Origin: Turbatrix aceti
Taxonomy: Eukaryota; Nematoda; Chromadorea; Rhabditida; Panagrolaimidae
Reading direction: 5' to 3'
Assembly (NCBI GenBank): GCA_963969345.1
Contig: OZ017768.1
Coordinates: 3,744,718 to 3,808,717 of the forward strand
Length of the DNA: 64,000 bases
Shown: positions 13,511-23,599 of the stretch, piece after piece
Position numbering within the stretch: position 1 is the stretch's first letter
How the letters are laid out: each line of letters begins with the position of its first letter
Made by a program: the position numbers and the translations under genes
Notes under the pieces: generated by a model
The model's input: the letters and a program-made list of their open reading frames with translations, nothing else
Database searches by the model: none
Told to the model about the DNA's origin: nothing

Positions 13511-14248
13511 AAGTTTTGTACGCTCGGAATTTTTTGATTAAACGTAAATCCGCGGATTTAGCCTCGCACGTTTGACATGACGCATGTACCGTGTATAACT
13601 ATGCCAGCGCTTAGCTGATCTGATTGACTGTTCAATGAATGTTTTTTTTTTCGTTTTTCGATGTTCACGTTCAATACACATCCGGTACAAATTTTGATTC
13701 TAAACAGGTGCAAAAATTCCATATAACGTTCGGCCTTGGGCTGGACCTAAATAAGGCCTAATTTTTCCAAAAATTAAAAAAAATATATAAAAATTATATC
13801 ATTTACAAGTTGATAACAAAAATGCGAAACTAAAAATAATTTTATTAGCAAAGGAAAATTATTTTTCTAAAAAAATCATTTCGGGCCGAACTTGCAATCC
13901 AAAACCTAAAAAAAAAATTATTTCAAAACAAATACTTTATTTAGAAAAAAATATTTTTTTAGAAAAAAAATTTTTTTGTAGGTTTTCGATTGCAAGTTCG
14001 GCCCCCTTTTAACCCCTGCTCCCAAATTCAGATGTTCCAATCCGTTTATTAAAAAAAATCCATTTATGACAACACGGTGAAAGTCTCTGATGTCAGTCCC
14101 CCCCAAAAAAGAGCAACCGACTGAACAATTATTTAGTAACACTTATTTTGTCTACCCGTAATAGCTAGCGTCTCATTCACCTTTCCTACCGGAGCGCGGA
14201 CAGGTGCTGTCCATTTTTTTGTTGGCACAGGTCACCCCGAGGCCTAGC
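13511..14248. other. Intergenic region between convergent genes, with inverted repeat
   Basis: AT-rich sequence between the four-span gene (plus) and the glycosyltransferase gene (minus). It contains an inverted repeat listed separately and no supported gene. Confidence 0.5.
13883..14004. repeat. Inverted repeat, possible MITE
   Basis: GGGCCGAACTTGCAATCC at 13883-13900 is the near-perfect reverse complement of the end of the unit at 13980-14004. The arms are about 25 bases and the loop is A/T-rich (about 72 bases). No convincing target duplication was found, so the element class is open. Confidence 0.6.
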
Positions 14249-16417
14249 CTAAGCTTCGTGCTTGAAGAAACGCAATTCTCTGATTGGCACGCCTCGGAGG
14301 TATTCAGCCTGCGCGAGGGACCTGTACGCCTGGCCGGTGAAAGCCGCCCGTCTCGCCGAGTCAAATGACCTCCGATAGTGATTTCGAAGCAGACAGAAGT
14401 AAGCTGCGGGTTGCATGTTGAAGTAGAGCTTGTGCACCAGCATTTCGGGTGCCTGGGAGAGATAAGGCACGTCCTGGACGCCAAAAACGCAGGACGAAGA
14501 AATGAGCTGACCGTGGCAGGTTGGAAGATCGGCGGTTTTGTTTAATGGTTGTTGGTATACCCACACCTGGTACCTGGATATGTAATAGTGCGGCTCCAAA
14601 AAGCCTTCTATCAAATTGCGGGGTTTTGTGTTTTTGTCTTTGGATCCTTTTTCGTGGTAGCGTTGCTCCATCAGCACCCTGCCGTCGAAGCCGCCCGGTA
14701 CAGGTAACACTGAAATTTTTTAAAATAAATACATTTACCTATGTAAATATTTTTGTTTACATTTTTTCTATCAAAAAAAAATTTTTTTTGCAACTTACAC
14801 TGTGGATTTCCCGCGAGAGTGGTCCAAAACGCCTCGTCAGGACAGTAGGTGCGTTTTAGGAAAATGAGCAACTCTTCGTAGAGCGGAGATTTTACGATTG
14901 CATCCGCCGCTGCACGGGGGACGGTGGCCGACAAACTCGATTTGAACAAAGGCATGGGTGATCGAATCTCGGTTTTCAGCCTGTTCGATGGAAAAGCCGT
15001 GATTTCGCTCAGGAAAGCTCCATTGACGTTCTTTAAAATGCGAACCATTTCTAGGTTTGTCTTAAGAGGCATGTCGACGCCTGACAGGTACTGGTAGTAC
15101 TTCCAGGTGTGATTAAGATTGGAGAGAAGCTGGAGACCGCTGGTCACGGCACGAACGATCTGGTATCCGCACCATTGAACGGGTTGTTGGTGCTTAAAAA
15201 AAGGCAAAAAAATATTTGTATCGGCATTTCCAAGGTACAAACCATGACGTAGACATTAGGCAAACAGTCCGCAATGATATCCATTCTGTTCTTAAAATCG
15301 TTATTTGCCTTCCCATCTACGGCAACTACAAAAACGTTCTGGGGCTGATAAAGAGCACTGAGCATATAAGTGACCTGAGAAATGTGTCGATGCACAAGAG
15401 CTCCAAAAGCAAGCGGATAGGCCTCTTCTTCGGGACTGAACGCCTTCGAAGGAAAGAAAAAGTGCATTTTTAGCTGCCGGCACCTGAAAACAAACAATAA
15501 ACAAACAAAATAATGCGCGCGCGGATGAACAAAAGCAAAAAAACTAACTGATCAGGTGCTTTTTCAATTTCCTGCCAGACAGCGTCGTTGGAATAAGAAT
15601 CGTACTCCCAGGTTTTAGCCTGTTCGATGGCGGCGCTGTCATTGGCCCTGACAGCGTCGCAGTCAACTTGGGCATCGAAATGGGCGAGTCTCGAAATTGT
15701 GGCATCTGCTTCCTGGAGGTACCCGAAAAACTCTGCTTGGCTTTGAACTACTTTATATCGTGTTGCGGATCTGAAGGATTTTACGGTAATTTTTGGTGTG
15801 CATGGAAATATTTTAATTAAAATTACTGCTAATTGAAAAATTTAAACCAATTGTATTCCCCATAAAAAAACCGTAAAAAGTCACAAATGCGCACTTTTTT
15901 TTTAAATCAATGTTGAATGCGGGGGATTTTGTATCAAATCCATATTTATTTGTTTGTACAGGAAATATTTAACGGACCTCAATCAGGTTGTCAAAATACA
16001 CATCCCGTCCCATTGTTACGTTTCGTTCGCTTCAAAGTGTCTCGTTGATTGAAAAAGTGCAATCGGAAAGTTTTCCGTTTTTCGTTTTTCGCCATATGGC
16101 AATCGGCTTTTTTTATGGAATTTATTGCTTACAACAATTCTCGAAAAATGCTGAAAACCAACCAACACAAATTTGGGGTGCTTAAGCACTAAAAATTTTT
16201 AGCAAAACAAAAAGTATCTTAATCAGCGTTTTTCAATTGAAATGAATCATTTTTGAGAAGCCGAAAGCGTTTTTTATGAAAACAAAAAAACATTGAACAA
16301 AAAAACTACTCACTTCGAAGGCTCGTAGCCACCGCTGTGCGAAGCCAACAGGACGTAGATCGCCAGAAGGGACAAAATAGCCACGCAAATAAGCTGCTTC
16401 CAACGAAACCTGATCAT
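14249..16417 (-). CDS. Core-2/I-branching beta-1,6-N-acetylglucosaminyltransferase family (GT14)
   Basis: Golgi type II enzyme expected to transfer N-acetylglucosamine (or xylose in relatives) onto glycans. Exons in transcript order: 16417-16314, 15770-15549, 15483-15243, 15192-14799, 14709-14249; they sum to 473 residues. Residues 8-26 form a signal anchor (LICVAILSLLAIYVLLA) behind a short basic tail. The Branch domain shows the donor-fold start (YPLAFGALVHRH), VFVVAVDGKA, the family signature YLSGVDMPLKTN, and TYCPDEAFWTTLAGNPQ near the acceptor site. A CAG acceptor lies 22 bases before the ATG. GT14 membership is strong; GCNT versus peptide-O-xylosyltransferase type is not settled, though no WSC or xylosyltransferase extension is present, favouring GCNT/GLY-type. 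Confidence 0.93.
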
Positions 16418-16439
16418 TGGGAATCCAAAAGTCGTGTTC

Positions 16440-17886
16440 CTGAGAGTAATTTTTAATTTTGTAAACATCCAAAAGTTTGATGGAAATCACGAAGCGAGGA
16501 TAACGCGTGCGTCAACGGGCGTTAAACGGTCCCAGTAGGAGACCCTCGACACCGCGAAGGGGGCGGATGATGTGGCAATTCTAATATGTATTCGCTATCA
16601 CCGCACCGAATTCGCTTTTTTTTGGTGCAACGTTGGTTTTTGAGAGAAGCTTACAGAAATGCGAAAATCGAATCAATTGAAATGGCTACTAAAAAAGATC
16701 GTCAAAAAAAATATCGCGGAGGTCCACAGCACCCGGGGCAGCGTTGATTGTCTATACATATGTATGTATAACATTTTTGTAAACCACATCGTTTTCCGTA
16801 AGTTTTCCTCCCGGTGTATTGCGCTCTCCGCTAATCCGTCCATCGACCGACCGACAATAGATGCAGATGCGACGTGGTCTGCCAGCTCATTGCCTCAACT
16901 TATCACCTATCACAGAGATAAGCTCCGGTGTTACATACGTCTGTTGTTGACACGTGAAACTACCTCTAAACTACCCACGCTAGCTAACAAAGTACAATTA
17001 AAAATTTGTACTAAAATTATTTTTCGGCATGCCAAACAAACTCTGATCAAAAACTGTTCAAAAAACAGGTTTCATCGTTTTGAAAAAATTGATCTTTTTT
17101 TGTGAGTCAAAACAATCAAGTTTCCTAAAAAATGCAAAGAAAAAAATCATGACATTTTTGATTTATGATTCCTTGGAACCATCAAAACAAAAAAAAAATG
17201 ATAAAGCAGGTGAGTTTTTCCCAAAAACCATAAAACTCGAGACCTGCAATTTTTCGGCCCGCCAAAATAAAGTCTTGATCAACATGACCAAAACCACCAA
17301 AACAATTTTAATTAAAATAACCCCGATCAGGGTCAAAAAATGCTCAAAGCTGTCTGTTACCGATGTTTGTTATTGTTTCTTGTCCCCGTCCTCGTCATCC
17401 AACCTCCAACCTCCCTGCTTGCAGCTGTAACAGCTTTCGGAAGGACCCCCTCCTTCTTTTCACGTGCAGGTTGGGTTGGCGAAAGGCCAGCCAGGTGTGA
17501 ACGGTTACACAAACGCAAGAGACATCGCGTTCACTTTTTTGACGCTTAAAATAAATTTAAGGCAGGTGTGATAAGCAAAAACGTCTAGAGGATGTTTTGG
17601 GCGGCTTCGTTTCCGGAACGATGTCGTTTCTGATGATAAAAAAAAATTCATTCCTGAGAAGCAAAGTCAACTTTAATTCCTCCTGACACTTTTATTTAAC
17701 CATTCATTTAACCAGTAGCAAGCCAAAAAAACCAAACCGATAAAAAAAACATTTTTTTCGGACTCCGCATATCTTTTTTTTGTAGTATAGGTTGCTAAGA
17801 AGGAATTTTTTAACCGGGCAGCCGTTTATCGATGCTCTTTAACCTTCCATCTTGCATTTTGACATCACATCAGATCAGTCGATCGG
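16440..17886. other. Intergenic region without a supported gene
   Basis: Sequence between two minus-strand genes. Open frames are short, low-complexity and lack domain features. Confidence 0.4.
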
Positions 17887-19168
17887 TCACTCCTCAGCCG
17901 CATCTTCCGCAATGTCCTCCAACTTTGTTCTGAAAAATTAAAAAAAATACAGTTCAGAAATAAAACATTTTTTTGAGGCTCAATGTTTTTTTCTTTTTTT
18001 TTCCGCCTCAAACAAATTTCCAAAAAATTCGCCAAATGACCAAATTAGGCGTGTTGAGTTCTAAGAAAAAAAACAGAATATAAGCACGAACGCCACACCA
18101 ACCTGGCCTGCTTGCCGGGGCAATTAGAAAAGTGCAAATTGACGAGCAGGATGAAGTCGTCGACAGCTTCGTACGCCTCTCGCTGCAGCGAAGCATCGAT
18201 GCACGCATTCGGAATCGACCTCCTGCAAAAAAAAAGGAAAAACAAATGCGGGTTGGGTTCAGTCAGTTGCGACGACCGATGGATGGCAACTGGCAAATCG
18301 GCAGTTTTATGGCCAGGTCACTCTACGACCAAACAAACCAAATAAATGTATTCGTCATAATCTGGATGGCCTGTCCCGTTTTATGGACATTTTAAGAGGC
18401 ACACAACTGTCATAAATTATTCAAAATTTATTTATTTGCCGCACACTAACTACTTTTGAACGTGATCGCATGTCAGGGGACTCCTGAGATTTTTTGACAG
18501 GCAGCGTAACTAAGAAACCAAACGACAAATATTACGAAATCGGTCGTTGCCGGTGGACAAAGTAGAAACAATGACAGAGTCATCAAAAGTGCAACCAACT
18601 TTTATATTGTTAATCTTTGCCCGAAAAGTCAGCAAAAAGTCAAAAAACAAACCTTCTGGAAATCTGTCGACGATACCTGGTAATAAGTTCGAGAGCGTGA
18701 TTATGCGCATCTGTGAAAAAGGCATTGAGAGCGTCACCGTTTGGACAGTTATCGGCAAAGTGGTCGGAGAGACGCTTGTTGAAGAGCCGGATGTTGTCTT
18801 CCATGCGCGAGAGCACGCCGAGCACCGAGGGCCTAGGACCTTCGAGGTCGGACTTGGCGTTGCCCATCTCGCAGACTGGGGCGCCTGGGGGCCAAAGGTG
18901 CCATGGCTGCCTGCTCTGCAGCCCGACAAGTTGGCACTGAGCGCGCAGGGCGGGCAGGCGGGCAAACGGGCGCCGCCCACACCGGCATCGCGCCAGGATT
19001 AGTAAACGACACTTTTAAGAGTCTTCCTTCTTTTTTTTCCTGATTTGTAATCCGAAATCCGACACTTACGGAATTGGCATCGTGCCGACGACAGAAATCA
19101 CATTTTTTTGGATTCCAGAAGTTGAACATTCTTTTAAACGCAAAAACTTCATTTTCGTGCCAAGACAT
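17887..19168 (-). CDS. Uncharacterised Cys-containing protein
   Basis: Not recognised. Four exons in transcript order (19168-19070, 18936-18653, 18222-18103, 17929-17887) give 181 residues in frame. The N-terminal part has CDFCRRHD and further cysteines (CQLVG, APVCE), which could bind a metal. The middle is predicted helical (RMEDNIRLFNKRLSDHF, HALELITRYRR); the C terminus is acidic (TKLEDIAEDAAEE). The acceptor of exon 2 is the least certain: three in-frame AGs lie at 18937, 18916 and 18907 (exon starts 18936, 18915, 18906). Exon 3 uses a GTTGGT donor. The gene is divergent from the dynein gene with only about 200 bases between start codons, suggesting a shared promoter. Confidence 0.6.
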
Positions 19169-19366
19169 TATTTTCACAATATTTGTCAATAATCGCTTCA
19201 ATGGCACTGTGCTGGTTGTTCACGGTTTACAGTTGCTTGCACTCATTTAAGGGCACCTGGCGGGATTGAAATCCCTTTGCACCACTGTGGTCATTCATTT
19301 TCACGGTCCCCGGTCTCCAAGCAATTCTTAGCCCTGCTACCAAAGTACAACAAACTCCCCAACGCC

Positions 19367-20295
19367 ATGCAGTCCGTCTCTTTCGTCCAGCGAACGCCAA
19401 AAGAGCCCGTCAGCCCCGAAGAAGTCGCGGTCGTTGCTCCGGCTTCTGCAGACGGCAGCGCAGATGCCAGCCCCTTCGACGGCCTCGCAACCGACGCGAC
19501 AGGTGATGCCGCGGCTCTGGACCCCGTGAAACAGCTTCAGCGCATCCTGGATTGCGTTCTTCCTCCCAGGTAAACAACTTTTCTCCTGATGTGCTTCTGA
19601 ATGTTCCAAAATTCAGAAAAATTCAAGAAAGCGGTCAGTTCTTTCGTCCAACGCGCGAGTCCGACTCCCAGCACCCGACTTGACCTGATCGCGCTCCAGG
19701 AAAAGTTTGACGCGACTCTGGAAGCCGAACGAGCCAAGGCTTTCGGCATCTGTCCCATCAGACGGCGCATCTATGACGACCTTTTCGGTTCGCCACAAAA
19801 AAACTGATTGAAAATTGACAAAACAGCGTTTTCAGACGAACTCATCCGCCAGGTGACAGTGTCCTGCGCGGAACGAGGCCTCCTGCTGCTCCGGGTCCGA
19901 GACGAGATACGCCTGACCCTCATCGCGTACCAGGGCGTGCTGGAGAGCGCAGTCGCGTACGGCATCCGAAAAGCCGTCTCGGTAGAGAGCCAGCAGACCA
20001 GTGCCGTCGTCGAACGCGACGCAGAACGCGTACGCAACGCTGAGCTCAAGTCTCGCATCGCGCATCTCAAAAAGCAGCTTTCAACTGAGCGCCTCATCAA
20101 GGAGGAGGAAGTTAGGCTTCTGGAGCAGTCCATGCGAGATGAAAACAACCGACTGCTCGAGTCTAATCGCACGCTTAAGGTAAACAGCGGCAAATGCGCG
20201 TTTGAATACTCCAGAACCCTCCTTTTCAGATGCACCTCCAATCCATCATCCAAATGGACCAGCAGATGCAGCAGCAGCAGCCTGACGCTTCGTAG
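19367..20295 (+). CDS. DNALI1: Axonemal dynein light intermediate polypeptide (DNALI1/p28 family)
   Basis: Component of axonemal inner-arm dyneins. Exons 19367-19569, about 19639-19787, 19836-20179 and 20230-20295. Family marks are clear: the LPP motif after a helical stretch, TPSTRLDLIALQEKF, GICPIRRRIYDDLFDELI, and CAERGLLLLRVRDEIRLT, followed by a long C-terminal coiled coil and a Gln-rich end (MQQQQPDAS). The first intron is awkward: the obvious acceptor before 19617 gives the wrong frame, while using the AG at 19637-19638 keeps it but drops about five residues that align with the family. A TTCTTAG acceptor ends at 19331, 35 bases before the chosen ATG. The family is near certain; the exon 1/2 junction is not. 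Confidence 0.9.
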
Positions 20296-20748
20296 ACGCC
20301 AACTGTGCGGTCAAGGGTGACCGGCACCCCTGAATGAATCCTGAAGTCGTTGAATTTCAAATGACCTGTCAAAAAAACGAAAATTGACTTTTCACGAGCC
20401 CCAAAAAGTAACATGTAAAGTGAAGTGAACATCCTGGTCTGAGTGATATGAGCGAACGAACGAGATGACATCCCCTAACAACAATCATCCCCCCGTCGCG
20501 CGAGACAGACAAGACAGCACGTGCACATCCCAAAAACCCGTTAATAGGCAGTATTCGCTTGAAAGCCGTAGGCGTTGAGCATCTTGACGACTGATTGACC
20601 GGTTCAAATCCGGTTACTCCGCGTACGAGTGACTGTACGCAAGTGGCAGCCTGTCTATACAGAAGACAGATCAGTCGTGCCCGGAGGCAGTATTGAGCTT
20701 CGCATAAAAGGCGGACATCTTCGCCAGTGTCCGGCATCAATTCGAATA
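20296..20748. other. Intergenic region with tRNA-like T-arm
   Basis: No coding signal. It contains a perfect T-arm/B-box-like hairpin at 20598-20614 (GGTTCAAATCC core) and, just after it, an imperfect hairpin GCGTAC...GTACGC. No matching acceptor stem was found 5', so a functional tRNA is not called. Confidence 0.35.
20703..20710 (+). promoter_or_regulatory. TATA-like element
   Basis: CATAAAAG lies 39 bases before the ATG at 20749 of the secreted Gly/Ala protein, which implies a very short leader. Confidence 0.4.
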
Positions 20749-21015
20749 ATGCAAGCTTCAGTCGTCGTCCTCCTCGTCTGCCTCTCGGCCGTCACCGTCG
20801 ATGCCTTCCTCTTCCCCGCGGCTGGCGGCGGATGCGGATGCGGTGCCCCACCGCCACCACCCCCACCCTCGCCATGCGGCTGCGGTGGTGGAGCAGCAGC
20901 AGCCCCCGCAGCGGCCGCCCCGGCCTACGCAGCAGCTCCCGTAGCCGCTGCCGGCGGCGGAGGATACGCAGCCCCCGCTGCTGCCGGCCCCGCCGGTGGA
21001 GCCTACGTCGGATAA
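20749..21015 (+). CDS. Small secreted Gly/Ala/Pro-rich protein
   Basis: Single-exon gene of 88 residues. Residues 1-17 are a signal peptide (ASVVVLLVCLSAVTVDA). The mature part starts with FLFPAAGGGCGCG, then a seven-proline run, a second CGCGGG cluster, and Ala/Gly/Tyr-rich sequence ending GGAYVG. Such composition is common in cuticle, eggshell or mucin-like matrix proteins and in the leaders of nematode ground-like proteins, but no ground-like domain follows. The start was chosen because the signal peptide begins exactly there and a TATA-like box sits upstream. An AATAAA at 21100-21105 closes the unit. Confidence 0.75.
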   Translation: MQASVVVLLVCLSAVTVDAFLFPAAGGGCGCGAPPPPPPPSPCGCGGGAAAAPAAAAPAYAAAPVAAAGGGGYAAPAAAGPAGGAYVG

Positions 21016-21099
21016 AGTTATCCCGTACGCCTGCCTCCACGTGTCTGTGATATGGCAATATTATGACAACCTCACCTTGACTGTAACTTGTGTTGACTG

Positions 21100-21105
21100 A
21101 ATAAA
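21100..21105 (+). terminator. Polyadenylation signal of the secreted Gly/Ala protein gene
   Basis: AATAAA 85 bases after the stop codon. Confidence 0.55.
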
Positions 21106-21152
21106 TCTAACGAGTAAATCTCAATCGTAATCGTGTTATCAGCGCATTAGGG

Positions 21153-21347
21153 GGTCTCGCCGCGAAAAAGTTCAAAACCAAACCTATAGTATCGTAACAA
21201 CAAGGTCTCGTCGCGAAAATTCCAGACGAGACCGCCTGTATCGTTACCTCCGATCGTATTATCATCTCATCGGTCTCGGCGCGAAATCAAAATTCCAGCC
21301 GTCTCGTCTCCCTCTTGATCGCATCAATGACAGGTCTCGTCGCGAAA
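21153..21347 (+). repeat. Array of four GGTCTCG(C/T/G)CGCGAAA motifs
   Basis: Copies lie at 21153-21167, 21204-21218, 21272-21286 and 21333-21347, with start spacings of 51, 68 and 61 bases and unrelated sequence between. The second copy is followed by GACGAGACC (21224-21232), forming a 9-bp inverted repeat with it. A fifth related copy lies at 49907-49920, upstream of NDUFA9. The array sits between the 3' ends of two convergent genes. Function unknown. Confidence 0.7.
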
Positions 21348-21412
21348 ATAGCTTCCTGGCCCCTTCCACCCATCAATAAGCATAGTGTTTACCCAAAAAA
21401 AACAATTCAAAC

Positions 21413-22130
21413 TTATGATTCTGCCTGAAGTTCCCCTGAAGGACTCGCGTTGTCGGCGGTTACGCTCTTCTCGCCTCCGTTAACAACCTTCTCGAGGAGG
21501 TAAGCGTCGTCGGGCTGCATGTTCTTGTAGTAGTGCTCCACTCTTCCGACGACCTCAAAGCCGAATTTCTTATAAAACGCCATTGCTTCGTCGTTGTTGG
21601 ACTGAACGTGGAGGTAGACGCTGCTGATGTAGGTGAACCGCTCGCAGAGGGCGAGAACGTGGGAGATGAGCATGGATCCGACGTGGTAGCGTCGATACGC
21701 AGACAGCACGCTGATCATCATGATGTAGAGGCGCTTCTTGCCGTTCTTCGTGTCGATGCGACAGCAGACAGCGCCGGCGACCAGGTCGTTGAAGTAGGCG
21801 AGCTTCGCGAATTCTCCGGCATTCAGCACGTACTCGTAGATGCGCTCGTTGTACTGAACTGGCAGGCTCTGCAGATTCACCGTTTTCAGTTGCTGAAATA
21901 CTCATTTTTTAACATTTTCGCAAGAAAAAAAGTTATTCAACCTGAATGTTGTGAACCGTGACGTCCCCCAGCTGAAGCACGCACTTGCCGACGCAGCGCT
22001 GAGGCAAATCGCTGGTCTTGAAGACACCACTGGCGTCAAAGCGATCCGCAAACGGTCCGTCATCGGCGGTGAGCGAGAGATCACTGAATTCATCCGTCGG
22101 CGGCGGAGGAGACGTGACTGCCACTGTCAT
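21413..22130 (-). CDS. NAA50-type N-alpha-acetyltransferase, copy A
   Basis: GNAT-fold enzyme related to NAA50/San, which acetylates N-terminal methionine-hydrophobic ends and supports sister-chromatid cohesion. Two exons (22130-21942, 21892-21413), 222 residues. Conserved parts: VQLGDVTVHNIQ, LPVQYNERIYEYVL, LAYFNDLVAGAVCCRI, RLYIM (the catalytic-type Tyr), VYLHVQSNN (the catalytic-type His) and EHYYKNMQPDDAYLLEK. The acetyl-CoA loop reads RRYHVGS where the family has RRLGIG, so the first glycine is replaced. The start is ATG at 22130, 16 bases after a TTTTCAG trans-splice-type acceptor; the 45-residue N-terminal extension is Pro/Asp-rich. It lies downstream of a second copy on the same strand. 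Confidence 0.92.
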
Positions 22131-22146
22131 ACTGAGCCGCCCGTCG

Positions 22147-22149
22147 CTG
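22147..22149 (-). promoter_or_regulatory. Probable trans-splice acceptor of NAA50 copy A
   Basis: On the minus strand GTGTTTTCAG ends here, 16 bases before the ATG, with no coding exon upstream. Confidence 0.5.
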
Positions 22150-22931
22150 AAAACACTCAACTGTCGTATTCAGTCATTCTGGGCTTCGTCATACCCCCCC
22201 CGGCTTCGAAATTTGCACGCTGCATTCAGACAGTCCAACTCGACCACAAATAAACCCCAAAAAATATCCGAAAGGGACACTGACCCTTGATTCATTCCGC
22301 CGTCCATGCTCACTCCAAGTTGGCTCCCAGATTTACTAGAAACAGTAACAACAATTACATATTACCCGTAATTTTTCGCGAGATGAACAAAACACTTGCC
22401 TCGACTCTTCTGTCGAGCTTGTCAGGCGTGGCGCCGAAAAGCATCGCATTTACGCACGGCGCAGACCGGTTTGTCCGTGATATGTATTATCCGGTTGAGA
22501 TAGGAATCCTAACACTTCCGTAGCGGCCATGCTAACAGGGATAGAAAGATCGCCGGGTGATTAGAGTTCGGAGAAGCTGAAAATCGGCTTAAACCTAGAA
22601 AAACGCGAGAAATCGTAATTTTTGCGTTTTCAGTCTGCGGAAGCGTCTTGCAACGAACAATTTGGGTGATAAAGTGGAGAGCGTGCGCACTGGTTATAAA
22701 AACTGAAGTGTTTGGTTTACGGTCGGTCGTAGCCTAGGTTACGGTTATTTTTTTGTTAATCGGTTTAGGCAAGCGTTTTTCAAATGTTTTTACGGTGCTC
22801 AAACGTTTTTTTACTTTTTTTTTGGATTTTTAAACTTTTTTTGGACAATGGCACAGTTTTCAACGTTTACTACGAAAAGCAGCAACAAAATTACACGATA
22901 ACCCGTCACGCTTCGAAAACAAGTCAATGAA
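22150..22931. other. Spacer between the two NAA50 copies
   Basis: About 780 bases with no supported gene. T-rich near 22750-22850 on the plus strand. Confidence 0.4.
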
Positions 22932-23594
22932 TCACCTGTTATCGCCGCTGCCGTTGACCTGCAACGAAGGCACCTCTGGCACAGCTGTTGCCGAAATCGG
23001 TGGCACACTCCAGACAAGCAAATGAGCCGACGTGGGCTTGATTCGACGGTAGTAATCCTTGATCGTGCGTACGACAGCAAATCCATGCCGCTTGTAGTAC
23101 CTGAGTGCGTCCAGATTACTCGTCTGGACGTGGAGGTAGACGTACTTGCAGAAAGCGTTGCGGGCCATCGCTTTCACGCACTCCATCATCATCGTGCCAA
23201 GTCCGAGGCCTCGATACGGCACGACCAGGCCAAGTGCCGAGATGTACAGCGCATGACCGCCGCTCCCTCCGGCGAGTTCTTCCTGTCCAGGCCACAGCAG
23301 GTCCGGGTCGGTCATGTCGTCGAATGCGTCGAGACGACACACGATGATGCCAGCGGCATCGTTGGCAACGTAGACAATTTTTGCCAAACCCGGCGGGGAG
23401 AGCAGGAGTTGTCTGTAGTAACTGTCGCCGTATACTACAGGGAATATCCGGTTGTTGAGGGCTTCTACGATCTGAAAAAAAAACAAAAAAATTACTTTTT
23501 GGAACAAAAAATAAGAAAAAAATACCTTGATGTTCGCCTTGGTGATATCAACGAGTTTACTCTTTTGCACGGCATCCTTGAGTTCATCAAACAT
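22932..23594 (-). CDS. NAA50-type N-alpha-acetyltransferase, copy B
   Basis: Second, diverged NAA50 paralogue. Two exons (23594-23526, 23471-22932), 202 residues. It keeps FPVVYGDSYYRQLL, LAKIVYVAND, LYISALGLVVPYRGLGLGT (intact R-x-x-G-x-G acetyl-CoA loop), VYLHVQTSN and KDYYRRIKPTSAHLLVW. Between the CRLDAF strand and LYIS it carries an insertion of about 25 residues (DDMTDPDLLWPGQEELAGGS region) that copy A lacks. The ATG is two bases after a TTTTTCAG acceptor (23597-23599), a strong trans-splice configuration. The C-terminal tail is short and polar. Probably the product of an old tandem duplication; which copy holds the ancestral function is not decided by sequence alone. Confidence 0.93.
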   Translation of the reverse strand: MFDELKDAVQKSKLVDITKANIKVFFSYFLFQKVIFLFFFQIVEALNNRIFPVVYGDSYYRQLLLSPPGLAKIVYVANDAAGIIVCRLDAFDDMTDPDLLWPGQEELAGGSGGHALYISALGLVVPYRGLGLGTMMMECVKAMARNAFCKYVYLHVQTSNLDALRYYKRHGFAVVRTIKDYYRRIKPTSAHLLVWSVPPISATAVPEVPSLQVNGSGDNR

Positions 23595-23599
23595 GCCTG

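Noticed and set aside
20545..20640. Functional tRNA gene
   Set aside because: T-arm is perfect but no 5' acceptor strand complementary to TACTCCG lies at the required distance, and no anticodon arm is evident.
21153..21347. CRISPR array
   Set aside because: The repeats are 15 bp, vary at one base, sit in a nuclear nematode genome and have no cas genes.
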